Positions 44,905-58,716 of a stretch of 64,000 bases of DNA are shown piece by piece. Position numbers and translations under genes: made by a program. The number at the start of each line of letters is the position of its first letter. Within the stretch, counting starts at the first letter, position 1. This DNA comes from Lepturacanthus savala (taxonomy: Eukaryota > Chordata > Actinopteri > Scombriformes > Trichiuridae): the NCBI GenBank assembly GCA_030544235.1, contig JARUPU010000033.1, positions 1,488,001-1,552,000 on the forward strand. Direction: 5' to 3'. The notes beneath the pieces are model-generated. The model ran no database searches. It worked only from the letters and a program-made list of their open reading frames with translations, and was not told the DNA's origin.

Positions 44905-45080
44905 CACAGCAAAATCACAAGTGTTAATTCAACTCGCATAGAGTTAATCTTAACACTTTTCCCGAGTTTATATAATTCTGACGGATTCTGAGTAAAAATT
45001 ACACTTAACAGTGTTAATATTTTCACTCTTTAATAGTGTTAAAATTTGACACCCTCAGTGTCATTTTATGACACCACATC
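44905..45080 (-). mobile_element. EnSpm-like terminus (right copy)
   Basis: Begins CACAGCAAAATCACAAGTG at 44,905 and continues with GTGTTAA-type subterminal repeats up to the L1 insertion. Mirror of 32,038-32,213. Confidence 0.6.
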
Positions 45081-45374
45081 GGTGCACTTATTTTTATACT
45101 TTGTTTTAACATTTAAATATGCAAAGTTTTCACAAAATACATATGTACATAATACAGGTACAACAGACAGGGCCATCTATAGCAAAATAAAATGCAAGAT
45201 ATCACTCATAGCTGATATTTGGAAAAAAAATAATAATAATAAATAAAATGAGTTGGCCTAACGGGCCTTCATGTCCATAGCTCTCACATGAGTCACTCTC
45301 GGTTTAACATTTCAGTCCGTAGTGAAACAGGGTGCCCCCCAGGGGTGCGTGTTCCTCCACACGTTCATCATGGT

Positions 45375-48300
45375 GTCTAATTTGGGAATCTCAGCACGGA
45401 AAAGTTCAAAATTCTCCACACAGAGCATTCCAAAATCAATGAGATTGCTTCTGGTCCAAGTAAAATTGTCGGGCACTCATTACTCAGCCATTTCCTGGTT
45501 ATTGCTTTCTTACTACTTGCTAATAGTATTTGTAATAAGTACCTATCTTGTTTATTCATCACAATCGGTGTTTCCTAAATATATAACACTGAAGCTTAGG
45601 TCAAGCTGCATGTTAATTATTGAGCTGATTGCTGTTACTACCTCTACCCAATATGAAGAAATATTAGGGCAATCCCAAAATATATGGAAGTGGCCAGCAG
45701 ACATGTCACCACACCTTCTCCAACACTGTCCGTGTTCTGGGTTGTTGGTTTGTAACCTTTTAATTTTGGGAGTTATGAAAAACCTTAAATTGTTTTTCCA
45801 GGTGAATTCTCTCCACAGATCTGAGCTGGAGGTAGTGGATTGTGTCCTACAAATGTTTACCCAGTCATCTTCAGTTAACTGTATGTTAGCTTCTTTCTCC
45901 CATCTTGATTTAATATACATTGTGGAATGACCCCTGTCAAGTTGTAGAGCAGAATAAATCCTGGAGATCAGTTTTCTGTCAGTATCACCCTTCCATGCCT
46001 TATATATCCTGATCAGGTTCATTCCTTCTTCTCCAATAGTTTTTATGTTTTTATCAAAATAGTGTCTTAGTTGAAGGTATCTGAAGAAATCGCGTTTGTC
46101 CAGATCATGAGTTTCTGTGAGGCGTTGAAAGGGATCTAATCCAGTATTTTATCCAGAGGAAATTTTGCAGTATGAGGTGATGCCCAGTTCTGTCCAGTGT
46201 CTTAATCTGCTGTCCAGTTTTTTTTGGAGGGTTTTGTCTCCCAATATAGACGGGAGAGGTACTCTCATTAAATTTTGTTCCAAGTCCTTCCATTTTTCAT
46301 CGCATTCAGGATCACAACAGCAGACCAGAAATCGCAGCTGTGCTGCCCTATAATAATCTTCCAGGCAGGGCAAGGGCCATTCCACCTTTGTCCTTAGGCA
46401 GCTGTAATGTCTTAAAACTAATCCGTGTTTTTTATTTTTTTCAAATAAATGTTGATATCATCATATTCCATTCGATGAATTACCTGGGAGGTATACACTG
46501 AAAAAGGTATAAGAGTAGGTAGTATATTCATCTTGATGATTTCTATCCGGTTGTGCATGTTTGTCGGTGGTAATAACCAGCGACTGAGGTCTGCTTTAAT
46601 GTCCGCTGTTATGGGGGTATAGTTTTGGTCAAATATGGTAGTTAAATCTTTTGGACTCCAAGGTGTTTGATTACGTTGCCTGCCCATTTAAATTTACATG
46701 TTCTATAAATGCTTTCTTGTGGTCCCGGGTTAAAGGTCAAAGTCTGAGTTTTCTGTAAATTTAATTTGTAACCAGAATATGAGTCAAATTCTTTGAGTAG
46801 AGACATTAATTTAGGTAGACTTACTTGAGGGTTAGTGAGAGTTAAGAGAATGTCTGCATATAGGCAAATTTTATATTGTGTGTTTCCACTCAGTATCCTA
46901 GTTATATCTTCATCCTCACTTATTACCTGTGCCAATGGCTCAATAAAGAGTGCAAAAAGTGTGGGATTAAGGGGGCATCCCTGACGACATCCCCTCTCAA
47001 GCAACACTGTCTTGGATAAGTATCCGTTTATTTTAATTCTTGCCGTGGGGGAGCAGTATAGAGATTTAAAGCATTCAATTACCTGATCATTGAAGCCTAG
47101 GCGTTTAAGCACCATATATAAGTATTCCCAACGGACCGAATCAAAAGCCTTTTCAGCATCTAGACTAATAACTACGGATTTCAAATTACTTTTTCTCATT
47201 TGGGTGGTGAAGGGCCCGCCATACGCTGTCCTGGGTTGTCCGTCTGATCTGGATCTATCAGATCGGGGACAATATTTTCCATTCTTTTTGCTAAGATTGA
47301 TGCATATATTCTATAATCCATATTTAATACTGATCTGGTTCTGTGAGAACTACATTCTGTCTTGTTATTAATTGCTTTAGAGATTACTGAAATTATTGCT
47401 TGTCTCCATGAAAGTGGTGTCTCCCCCCCCTTTAAGAGTATAGTTAAAACATTCTTTTAGTATTGGTACCAAAGTTTCTCTGAAGGTTTTGTACCACTCA
47501 GATGCATAGCCGTCGGCTCCTGGCATTGTATTTTCTTTCAGTTTCGTTATGGCCATATTTATTTCTTCCTCTGTTATCTTTTTGTCATTATTCTATTCTG
47601 TTATGTTCCTACTGGTGGTAAATCTAGGCATGCTAAGAAGTATGATATAACTGTTGATTCGGCTGCCCGAGGTTACGTGTATAATTTCCTATAGTACACT
47701 TCAAAAGAGTTTTGAATGTCTTCCAGTTTATGACACATCTTATCATTACATCTTATCATGTACGTATTAGTGCTGTCAATCGATTAAAAAAATTAATTGA
47801 ATTAATTACAGGATTTTGTAATTAATTAATCGAATTAATCACATTTTAATGTCATATCCGCTAAAGGTCTCATGATAAAGAATTTGAATTCTAGGATATT
47901 AATGAATTGTAATGCATGACTAATCAATTGAATACAGTAAGAAGAGAAGATCTGAAATCCAATGTTTTATTGGTGAACTGTGCTTCATGAATTACATCCA
48001 AAAGTAAAGGTCTAGCACATTAAACCAGTTAGACCAAGTGCATTATTCATAAATGTAAAACAAATACAACAATTCAGTTAAATAAATAAAATTCTGAAAT
48101 AAAATAAAGAAGTCACTTAAGCTCAATATAGCAATTCAAAAATGAATAATAGAAGTCGTATATTTTGCGCTGCATTGTGCCAACATAGTTTTGCTCTGTG
48201 AGACCAAACACGTGTGGTTTGAACCAATCAGATCATCGCATTTGTTTAGCTCGGCTCGCCTCGCGTTGCATAGCAACCAGAGACGCGCTCAGACTTGTTG

Positions 48301-49168
48301 CTCCGTGCCAAATGGCACAGACAGACACCGAAACAACGTAGATTACACTGAAACGAGCACACTGGAATTGTTCCAGCACTCGGATAATGTAACTAACTAC
48401 TAACTAACTAATGTGACTTTAGTACATCGTTTTCTTTATTTAACATGGGATTTTCGCCACCATTGATACTCATAATTAATTGCGTTAAATTTAACGTGTT
48501 AAATTGCGGTGTAATTAATTAATCGAATTAACGTGTTAAAATGACAGCTCTAGTATGTATTTCTCTGCCAATTGCTTACGTATCCTCCATGCGAGCAGTT
48601 TTTTAGATTTGGGGCCATTTTCATAATTTTGTTTAATAAATCTAATTCTTTTTTCTATTTGGTTTTCATATATGTTATTTAGAGTTTGTTTTGTGTCCTG
48701 TATTTCGTTTAAAACATCAGTGTCATTTTGCTTCATAAGTCTGCTCTCCAAGGATTTTAGTTTTGCAGTCGGGTCATTAATTTGTTTCTCTTTTTCCTTC
48801 TTCTTCCGGGCAGACCACATTATAAGTTTGCCCCTAATAACAGCCTTGGCTGCATCCCAAAGTGTACTGGGGGACACGGTCCCATTATTGTTATATGACA
48901 TATATTACATAAGTTCTTCCTTAATAAATCTTTGACATTGAGGGTCGCTTAAGAGGTTGGTGTTTAGTCTCCATAGAGTCTCCTTAAGTCTGTTGTCTAA
49001 GTGTAATGTCAGGTATACCCCCGTGTGATCAGAAATGTCTCTTACCCCTATGTCACATTTCACCATTCTCGGCTTTGAACATAAAAAAATAGTCAATTCT
49101 TGAGTGCGTAGAGTGTGAATGGGAGAAAAAAGTAAAACATTTTTCAATCGGATTCCCTCCATACGTCC
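45375..49168 (-). pseudogene. L1 ORF2, broken (right copy)
   Basis: Same segments and lesions as the left copy, including the reverse-transcriptase block with a single Asp (LYADILLTL), the truncated endonuclease and the hAT split. Point differences exist, for example TLFALF where the left copy has TLFSLF and GKLIMW where the left has GKRIMW. Confidence 0.88.
47768..48552. mobile_element. 785-bp hAT-type element (right copy)
   Basis: Same length as the left copy. Flanks GTACGTAT (47,760-47,767) and GTATGTAT (48,553-48,560) are the complementary 8-bp duplication with the same single mismatch. Ends TAGTGCTGTCA and TGACAGCTCTA. Confidence 0.88.
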
Positions 49169-49666
49169 ATTATATCTATTTCGTTAAGCAGTTTTTTTGT
49201 ACATAAAGCTTCAGGTTTTATGTTCTTTTTTCTGTTTGTGGAGTTCCGAAAGGGGTGCAGTATTCTGCATTTTGTATTCTTGATGCATTTCTAACAGTGA
49301 GCGGTAAAAAGTTTACCCAAAATGTTCAACCAACCACAGATGACCTGAACAAAAGAACAACTGTCTGTATAACAAAATGAAACACAACATATGAACATAG
49401 CATACATGTTAAACATTTGTGACTTCCAACCATGAAGTGTAAGCTTAACTTCTAAGTTGAGAGGGGAGTCCCTTAACCCTGAAGGTTAATATCAGAGCAG
49501 CGCCCGTGAAAAGCTGGGCATCGGTTCCCAGACTTACTGTCTATTTAACTGGATCATGTTCCCAGTAGGAAAATCAGTTTTGAACACCTTAGTCCGATTT
49601 GGTATTAAATATTGTGATCTTACCGATCTCTGTAGATTTATTGTTCACTCACGGTACAGAAAGCTC

Positions 49667-50584
49667 TCACAAAGCCTCCTCCCTGCGTTGAAACCCCTTA
49701 AGTTTATCCTGGATATGCTTGAGGCGGGTGCCCTGGTGCCGACGTGTTTTAGCACCTGCTGTTTCCCAGGTCGGTTGCTTTGGTCTCGGTGACGGTGCGT
49801 TGTGCGCAGGGGTCTCAGCTTCCCAAGCGACCGGGATGAATCCCCTTTTCTTCAAGTCGTCTGTCGCCTCCTCCATGTTGTTGTAGACAGTTGGGCTGGT
49901 GTCGAAAAACACTTTTCTCACCCTTTTTTCGCAAGTTTCGCCGGGTGAAGCGTCTGGAAACAAATTTCTTTTTCTTTAAGTGCTTTTCTTATGGGGATGT
50001 ACGCCTTTCTCTTTTTGAGTATTTCTGCCGTGTAGTCTTGCTTGAAGAATACTCTTCTTCCATCGTAGCGGACCTCTTTCTTTCCCCAGGCGGAGCGGAA
50101 CACCAGCTCTTTAGTAGTATACTCCAGGAAATAGATAATCACGGACCGTGGGTTAGAGCCTGGCGGCAGTCTGGATCCCAGTGACCGGTGGCAACGCTGG
50201 ATACCGAGGGGGGTGTCGGGGAGTGTCGGTTTTAATAAACTCTTCCATGAATGTTTTTATGTTGTCCCCCTCCACCCCCTCGGGATTGCCGTGAATACGA
50301 ATGTTGTTCCTGTGCGAACGTGCCTCCAGGTCCGTCAGCTAGGTTTGGATAGATTGGTAAAGCTCAAGTGTGTTGGAAAGTATCCCCTTGGCGTCGGTGC
50401 TCCACTCCTCCATGTCGGCTATTCTCTGCTTTGTCTCCTCAATTCTTTCTGTTATTTCCTTTAAGCCAGAGGCGATATCGCTTAATTTCTGGTTTACTTC
50501 TCCTCGAAAGTCCACCAGCTCTTTCTTCAGGTCCGAACGAACCGCCTGTATCTCCGCAATGATGTTAGCTTGGATAGCATCCAT
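49667..50584 (-). pseudogene. L1 ORF1, broken (right copy)
   Basis: Mirror of 26,539-27,451 with the same stop after the coiled coil. It has an additional frameshifting insertion near 49,915 (GTGAGAAAA in place of GCGA), which splits the C-terminal domain into two frames. Confidence 0.85.
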
Positions 50585-50822
50585 AGCCTTGTGTTCCGCT
50601 AGCGTGTCCTCACTTTCAGTCGGTATTTTATTGTTTTTTTTTGGTTTACCTTGCGTTTTTCCTCTGGTTTATCTTTTGTCCCCCCTTTTCATAAAACTTA
50701 ATCCACTTTTCAATTTGTTAATCTAGTATTTTTTGTGGGGGGGTTGAAGACTGTCTGGGAGCCTCCGTTTTATGCTGCTGCTCATTTCTGCACCATACCG
50801 GAGGTCCCACATAGGTGCACTT

Positions 50823-51218
50823 TTGACTCTAAATTGTGTTATTCCCTTCCACTTGGAGTGTTAATTTTACAAAATACAGTGTAATTTAATAGCACATTAA
50901 AGTTTATTTTTAACACCAAAAATGTGTTATTCTCTTTCACTGTTAAGTGAGTGTTAATTTTCAACCTACAGTGTCATGTGATCACACAATAGTGTATTTT
51001 TGCACTAAAATTGTGATATTACATTATTTTATTCAACAGAATATCATAACTGTTTCACATTACATGTAAAGTGAATAGAAGTGTTGACTGATCAATTAAC
51101 AGCATTCATACATCCATAACTTCCCAGCACCATAGGAATTGGCACAAAAAGATCAATACAAACATTTACAAAAATACTTTAAGTACATATTAGGAGTCCC
51201 AACCTCTTTAATACACAT
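50823..51218 (-). mobile_element. EnSpm-like 3' region and subterminal repeats, inner part (right copy)
   Basis: Mirror of 25,905-26,300 with GTTATTCCCTTCC, GTGTTAATTTTAC and GAGTGTTAATTTTC motifs. Confidence 0.6.
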
Positions 51219-54200
51219 TTACAAAGAAAATAATGGCACTAAATATTGGCCTTTATCTCCACCATATGAACTCTGTAGATCGAAGGGCTTATAAATCACA
51301 AGACCATCTGCTTTAACAACATCTTTGTGATCACTTTCAAATACTTTGTAAGAATGAAAATGTTCACTGAAATGATCAACGACAAGCCTTTTTCCAAAGA
51401 AGCAGATAATACTATCAACAACAATTATTTTTTCTATTCTGAGAAACACTGGCATTTCATGTTCAATCTGAGTGCAAATGATCAACCCTGGCCTATACTC
51501 TGTTCCACTGATTATCACCCAGTTAGTTGCATGGTTGTCCTGAGAGGCACGCTCCACATGCAAACCTTGAGCCAACTCGTTGCAAAAGTTTTCATTGTCC
51601 ACATTAATACTTTTCATAGGTCCATACACAGTGCATTTTGAAAGGGATGTCTCCCAAAGACATGCAATTGACATCTGATGTTTTTTGGTTTGGTTGATTT
51701 GGTGTTTTTAAGAGTATTTTTGAAAATCCTGTGTTTTGCCTCAAATGTATTAGTGGTCCAATTTTTCGGATACAAGATGGATAATGTATCATAAAGTGAT
51801 GTTTTGGAATCAGGTTTTTATCAGGATACAGTTCTTTGAACAACTCATGGTGTTCTATTATCAAATGTTTAAGTAGTACAGTCATGCCAAGTGAAACAGA
51901 TGGAGAAAAAAATAATGTTGATTATCTGTAGTAAAATTAAAAGCAAAAGACAGTTTTGGTTTCCTTCTGGCACAATGTCACCAAAAAGCAAAGGAGTATT
52001 TTGAACAAGACAAAGAGTCTGAACCCAATATTATTGTCGCTACTGTCCAAGTTTATCCTTGTAGGCCGTTTTTTGCACTCCACATACCCATAGTCAAAGG
52101 CATAAATTCTGGACAGATCAGGTTTCGACAAAAAGTTTTCAGAGAGGTATTCAAACAGTAACTTCAGCTCATACTGAGCCACTCCTTCAAGAATGTCATG
52201 CATAATATCCAAAGAAAAATTGTTACAAACATGAAAGAAATGTAGGCCATTCAGAGTCGAATCCTTTTTTAAACCAAACACGGATAACTTTTGTGGATCT
52301 GACTGCAATTCACTGCAGTGCATTTCAAATACTTCTTTTCCACACAAGATTATTCTGGGGTCATCAAAACAAAAATGACGTCCACTGAACGATTCTGTGA
52401 ATCCCAGAATTGTGTGCATCCCCAAGTTGTCCCAGTTACCTGACATACAGGGCCATAGATCTTTTCAACAGAAAAAGGCAAATGAAGGCCACAATTCTCA
52501 AGTGTTTTGATGTCATTAATCAGTGTCTCTAGAATAGGATCAAAGCCATATTTTTTCCAAGTCTTCAGTGTGAAACAATGCAATCAAATGAATATTCATC
52601 AGGGCAGAGCTAAACTTTGGTGGAAGATTTCTGAGGACAAAATACAGAGCACCTATTTTGTGAACACCACGTTTTGACCCAAGTGGGTTCGCAGTCTCAA
52701 AATCATCATAGAACAACTGGATTTGTAAAGAATTCTGGTGTTTAGAGAACAGTGGATGGGTCCTAAAATAATTTCCGTCACAAAAATCACTGTATACGTC
52801 AAGTTTTGATGAACGTGTTTCCTCAAGTAGTTTGCAAATATCAGAATTTCGGAACATGAATTTGATCGTTTCCAAAATTGGGATGTAAACAAATGTATCA
52901 TTCACTGGGACCTAATCATAGGTATCTGTTTATTTCGTCTTGTATCATATCGAATTCCTAACATTTTTCTACTGGTTCCACAACACCCCATTTCTTGTTG
53001 AAATAATTTACTCTTTTGCTTTCAGTATTCAAGTACTCAAATGGGTTTTCAAAGGTTTCCAGATCTTTTACCAATGTTTCTCTCAAAGGATTATCTATAG
53101 GCACAGCAGACAGTACTTGCTGCTTAACCTGAGTGCATCCCACTACTAAGTTCTTCCACATCACCAACAACTGATGAAATGACACTATTTGCAACACCAT
53201 TTGCTTGTAGTTTAGCAATAATTGAAGGACAGATATTTTCTATGTTTTCTTTGTCTTTGACCTGATTCTCTATCAAAGCATGGATATTCTGGGGTCTGCG
53301 TGATGTTTGTTCTAGCAACTTCTGAGATATCTTGCGGCATTTGGATATTAGTTTGACATGACTCTGGCCTTGCTGCATCTGCATTTTCACAAGAATTTTC
53401 CACATGTGAACTGATTAAATGTTTTTTGAAACCTGAATATGTTGAAAAGTGACACCTACAATGATCTTGAGTACAAGAGTTAGTGTGTGTGTGTGTGTGT
53501 GTGTAATAGAGGACAAGAGAGAGAAGACTTTCATTTAAGTGTATTTCAAATAAGTTAATACATATAAAATACTTGCTGTTTAGATAATAGAAGACATGCA
53601 TACCTTGTGAAAGTGCAACATTTTTTCCACTGCATCACTGGGACTTATCTTAGTCCTCTTCCATCCAGCTGTGGGTGGCAGGAGATGGAGAAGGAGCAGC
53701 AGAGAAGCCATGTCACTGTCCCACCCTATCAGTAGGAAAATAAGATGGAGAAAAAAGCCCTTTAGTATCATGCAGGAATACCCCATTAACCAGCACTTGC
53801 AGTAAAGAATAAAAATCAAACATGTTCATTAGCTTACTGTCATCATCGTTGTCTGTCTGTTTCTCAGCAGCTTTTAGAAGTCGGCACAGGTCAATTGACT
53901 GAGTAAGGTGTTTAGCCTCACTGATAATCTTGGACCTGAAAGTTGTGTCCCACTTCTCAAGCATCTTGGAGGCTGTTTCAGTTCCAAAGAGTAGAACGAA
54001 GTCTTGATTCAGCTGTTGATCATAGAATCATAAATGCACAAACATTTGAAAATAATCAGCATATTGTACTTAAATTCAAGAAACAAAATAGTAAACTCTA
54101 AATAAATAACTCACCAGCCCTTTGACATCAAACATCAAAGTACCATGGAAATGTTTTAGAAACATCTGCCGTTCTCTGTGGGTCATGCACTAGGTTTTGG

Positions 54201-54457
54201 CTGAAAGGTCATGTTCATTTTCTGAAACACATTTGCTTTATCATGGGGGTGATTCAGAAATGATGGCTTCCCTGCATGCATCTTCATCAAGCTGCTCAGG
54301 TAAAGTGGCCAATCTTCGGCGCTTTGGTCCTTGTGCTTCAACCAATGCAGCTGTCTTGGCTGGTCTTTTTGCTGTATACCTGGACATGGTCTTAAGGCGC
54401 CATGCTAAATATCCAGTGCCTTTCTCCCCATAGAAGTGCTCCTGTCGTAAAACATCA
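51219..54457 (-). pseudogene. EnSpm/CACTA-like transposase gene, decayed (right copy)
   Basis: Mirror of 22,651-25,904 with the same order of blocks and the same main frameshifts. A private difference lies near 52,026: this copy reads ATTGGGTTCAGACTC whereas the left copy carries about ten extra bases (CTCAATTCAA), giving different local frames. The AC/TG run in its intron is shorter here. Confidence 0.65.
53483..53504. repeat. (TG)n microsatellite
   Basis: Mirror of 23,605-23,630, about 11 units. Confidence 0.95.
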
Positions 54458-54671
54458 TTAACCCTCCTGTTGCCACTGTGTTAAAAACCAAAAAGAAATC
54501 CCCTAAATGCTATTTTTTTTAACTTTAAATTTCATGACTTTTCCTAGATTGGCCCCAACAGTATAAAAAAAGAAATGTTTTTATTCACATTTCCATGTAA
54601 GCTGTACAAAAAAATTTACAAAGGTGGTCTTCGGGTCAAAATGACCCGTGAGGCAAATAGAGTTGAAATCA
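54458..54671. mobile_element. piggyBac-like short element end (right copy)
   Basis: TTAACCCTCCTGTTGCCAC at 54,458 and the subterminal palindrome CGGGTCAAAATGACCCG near 54,632. Mirror of 22,437-22,650. The distal end is not defined. Confidence 0.55.
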
Positions 54672-54860
54672 AGGTCACAGAGTTATTTACACACCACAGA
54701 ATGTTACAATGTTTTAGGTGTGTCTCAGATCAATCAGTAGCAGAAGTAAACAAGACAAATCAGGTGGTCTTATCATGGATTGCTGTGCCTTTGATCAGTC
54801 TCAGATCAATTAATAGTAAACATGAATAAGACAGTAGAAGACATAACCAAGACAAGATAG

Positions 54861-55133
54861 GTGGCATTCTCGCAGACGGCAGAGCTCTTTTTTGTGTATT
54901 TCAAGGAGGGAATCGTGGCCATGCCGGGGTGGATCTCCTTTGGTCTCCTCTCCATCCCTGGAGCCAAGGCCAGCGCTGTAGAGGTCGAGGTACGAAATTT
55001 ATCTCTGCCTCGCACTCCCGAGGCAGTCGTTGTTTTGGCCTCCGGTAATAACCTGGACCGTAGAGTTTCTCTTTCAGATTCAGCTACGGACTTCTAGAGG
55101 CTGGTGACCACCGCCCGGGCTGCCTGCAGCAAT
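54861..55133 (+). pseudogene. SGNH-hydrolase-like exon fragment (right copy)
   Basis: Mirror of 21,975-22,247 with the same truncated start and the same TAG after SDSATDF, followed by a GTAAGT donor at 55,134. The shared stop shows it predates the duplication. Confidence 0.4.
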
Positions 55134-55626
55134 GTAAGTTACTTTGATGTATTATGACTAGATAATTCCATGATTGATTTCAGAACATGTTTGAAGTTGA
55201 GTACATGTTACCCAACCAATAAAGGTGGAGACACAGATGACGATTCCTGGACACGGTGAGAGATTTCTACAAACATTTTGAAATCTTGTCCTGTTTACTG
55301 AACAAATCTTCTTCTCCAAGTGTGTGTCCTGGACTCGGTCCAAGAAGATAATATATTTAACATAATAACCACTGTATTGTGAAGTTTACCTCACTGCTGC
55401 TATGTGTTAATGCACGTCAGAATGTTTATCACTTTCTTTATTTCTTTATTTTTGGTAATGTTGTTGTTTTTAACCTTTTGTCTCATTTTATTGTCTCTGT
55501 TGACAGACTCAACAACACGTAACTTTCTACCCTTTATTTACATCATATTCAATTCGTCTGGTGTATCTTATCTCATTCATTTGTCTAATATAAAAAAACC
55601 CGGACGCCTCCTCCCCCCGCCTGCAG

Positions 55627-56343
55627 CCACACCGGTCTCACCAGGAGTGTCTGTGGAGGTCGAGACCCCTGTACCTCGTCCTTCCAGTCCTCTTGGAGGG
55701 ACTAGTGTGGCTCAGGCCAAGAAGGTGTGTTACCTACCATTATTGGTTGTGTGAACATTTTACAGAATAACTGCTGTATTGTGGATTTTAACTTTCTGTT
55801 TGTCTGGTGTCTCTTATGCACTATTTTATTGTAAACTCTGTCATTGTTTTCACAGACTCCGCCAAGGGCCTGCTTGACTCCGCTCACACCTCCAACCTCA
55901 CAGGTTTCACGGGAAGTGTCTGTGAAGGCCAAGGCTCCAGTCTCTGATTCTTCCTTCCCTCCTCGGTGGACCCAGGTGGGTCCCACCAAGAAGGTAACAT
56001 AGGCTGATACTGTTTCTTTGAAAGTTTACTGAAATAACTAATGTATTTTCTACCATAACCTACTGCTGCTCATGGCTATCTGCTTTTTATCTGCACATAA
56101 TGTTGTGATTTAATTGCATAGTTTTTGGTCATTATCTTTTTATTATTTTTAACCCTTTGTTTTTGTTTCCTATTTATATTTACAATGCCAACAGTTTTTC
56201 TTTTGTGTTTTGTCTCCTATGCACTTCTTAATCCAAACTCTGCCTTTTTTCTTTACAGGCACAGAATACTGAGGAAGTAGAAGACCGTGCCCTCCATCCC
56301 TCTGAACCCGGTGTGGCCTGAGGTCCTGGAGCTGATGGCAGAG
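55627..56343 (+). pseudogene. Three linker exons of the Helitron-like gene (right copy)
   Basis: Exon-like blocks at 55,627-55,724, 55,856-55,993 and 56,259-56,343 mirror those of the left arm with the same GT-AG borders. One residue differs (left KEEPET, here KEESET, in the opposite-strand reading) and one acceptor-adjacent base is G instead of A. Confidence 0.5.
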
Positions 56344-56527
56344 GTACGTTTACATATTCCTAATTTTATAGATATTGATAACATTTTTTAAAAATGGTCT
56401 CTTTTTGTTTTCATATTTCATATTTTTTTATGGTGATAACATGGATAGAGAATTGTACTGCTTTACAATGTCTGCAACAGTGTTTATTTCCATGGTAGAG
56501 ATGTAACACAATGCATTTCTTCATCAG

Positions 56528-57382
56528 CATTCATGTCTTGCGGGTGAACAGTGCACCAGCATGGCTCTTACTTTTCTTGCATATCACAACGAGGGGTTGC
56601 AATTCAATAGGGTTTCTCTGGATAGAGTGCTTTCTCAGGGAGACGCACTATGTAGGTGTGAAATGGCAGCTTATTGCAGATGATACTTTTACACATAATT
56701 ACTTGACCCTTGAGCAGATGCCAAAATGTGTCTTTACTGATGATCATTCCTATCATGTTACCATGAACTCAATGGATCTCATGGTTGGACCACTCAAGGT
56801 TGCAGAAAACAGTCTGCAAAGTCAAGTATCGCTGCCCTTTGCCTCTCAACTTCAGTGCTTGGCTCTTGATGTCCGCCATGCAGTTCTTCTGGTCGCACCT
56901 GAATGCTTAGCAGTTTTTCGTGACGACACAGGCCGCTAGGGTTTCTTTGATTCTCACTCGAGGTCAGCCACCGGTTTTCCATACCATAGCGGCACTGCAA
57001 TAATGCTGACCTTCCTTGACTTCAGTGATCTGGTCGACCACGTGCATAAGCTTTTGCAGGATCGTGGATCTTATGCCAGCTATGAGCTTATGCCTGTTTC
57101 CTTCTCCAGGGACTACAGTGATGTGACTACGGATAATGTTGCAGTCTTGTCAGAAGCTGAAACCGAACCAAGTGCGTTTCTTCTAGATGGTGACACCCTT
57201 GAACTGGGAGACGATTTGATTATCATTCCAGATGCTGCACTGGACCAAAGCTGCGGTCAGGAGGTCTTCCAACGTACAGTTTTTCTTGAAGGAAACACCT
57301 CAGAATGTGAAGCTGACACGGTTCTCACTCCAGATGCTGTGCCAGAACCAGCGTCCAACCAACTACATCAGCGTTGGTGTAG
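56528..57382 (+). pseudogene. C76-like cysteine protease exon, interrupted (right copy)
   Basis: Mirror of 19,722-20,578. Two private lesions: two bases are lost at the exon start (CATTCATGTC against CATTCTGATGTC) and a TAG at 56,937-56,939 replaces the Tyr codon of RYGFFDSHSR, truncating the protein before the catalytic His. The left copy lacks both. Confidence 0.65.
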
Positions 57383-57868
57383 TTGTGTGAGAAAACGAAG
57401 CAGTACGTTTCAAGAGTTGGCTCGAGCAGATGCAGGAAAACTGCACGTCGAGCAAGTGCGATCAGCAAACGTCTGCCTTCTGGTGAAAAGAGAACCACTG
57501 GCAGACGTCAGTCTGAAAAACTGCAATATGCCAGTAGATCAGAATTTCAGGAGAAGAAGTTACAGGCAATGAGGGCAAGCTATATTCAGCATCGGCACAA
57601 AAAGAGGACTTACTTAATGAAGCGGTAGAACACTGACCCTGTATTCCAAGCGCGTCATAAATCTTCAATGAAGTCTTGCGTTCGGAAGCAGTACAGCACC
57701 AATCTTGCTTTCAGGGAGCGGCAGAAATCACACATTCAAATGCGGTACAAGACTGACCTTGCTTCCCGGCAACGACAGAAATCTGCAATGAAATCTTACA
57801 TCCGCAACCAGTACAGAAACAACCCTGCTTTCCAGCAGCATCAGAAGTCTTACATCCAGACACGGTAA
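57383..57868 (+). pseudogene. Helitron ladder-repeat region (right copy)
   Basis: Mirror of 19,236-19,721 with the same basic repeats (LASRQRQKSAMKSYIRNQY) and the same frame breaks. Confidence 0.65.
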
Positions 57869-57903
57869 AGCACAGACCTTGCTTTCCGGCAGCGCGTTGG
57901 ACG

Positions 57904-58716
57904 AAGTTAAATCTTGATCATTGACGAGATCTCTATGATTTCCAAGGACCTCTTTGCCTGTGCACTGGCAGTTGCAACAAATCAAAGGCAACAAGAGGCC
58001 CTTTGGAGGCATGTCAGTCTTGACGGTTGGGGCCTTTTACTAGCTGCCGCCCCTTGGCAGGGCCAAGCCGCTCTGTGTGCGTGAGGATGATTTCCTTGAC
58101 CTCTGGAGTTCTTTCCAGATGGTCACCTTGACGGAAATCATGTGGCAAAAGGACGACCGGTCTTTTGCTGAGCTGTTGAACAGACCGTGCACAAAGCAGA
58201 AGAACGAACCACTTTCCGTCGACGACAAAGCTCCGCTCGAGCAGTGTGTCGTCGACGCCCAACATTGTCCGGTGGATGCCCTTCACATCTTTGCGACAAA
58301 CAAGGAGGTGGACGCCCACGATGCAACCACCGTTGCAGCCCTTGGGTTGACTGTCGTCAACATTCCTGCGGAGGATTATCGGAAAAGGATCCCCTGGGGC
58401 TTCAAGGGCAACAGGAGGGATCTGCCAGACAACATCAAAGTCGGCGCGCGTGTCATGGTGACGAGGAACGTCGACATCGAGGATGGCCTTGTCAGCGGCG
58501 CTTTCGGCACAATCACCTGTGCATGTATGTGGACCTACCCGAAACTGTGAAGCTGATCGGACTGGAATTGAACAATCCAGAGGCTGATCAAAAGTTTCGG
58601 AAAAAGGTTCTCGGGCCGCCGGACATGCTGGTTTACATCGCACGAGTCAAGGAACCCATGAGCAAGAGGGTAGCGGTTCGGCGACAGGTCCCAATCAAGT
58701 TGGCGTTTGGCAGTAC
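57904..58716 (+). pseudogene. Helitron-type PIF1 helicase, C-terminal half (right copy)
   Basis: Mirror of 18,388-19,200: Walker B to PIKLAFG, the same frameshifts, the same missing Walker A and missing terminal helicase motif. Small differences include PCTKQ where the left copy has LCTKQ. Confidence 0.85.

Larger units (their letters stand above)
45090..50813 (-). mobile_element. L1-type LINE (right copy)
   Basis: Mirror of 26,310-32,028, flanked by GGTGCACTT at 45,081-45,089 and 50,814-50,822, the same 9-bp target duplication. The identical insertion point in both arms shows the insertion predates the arm duplication. Confidence 0.88.
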
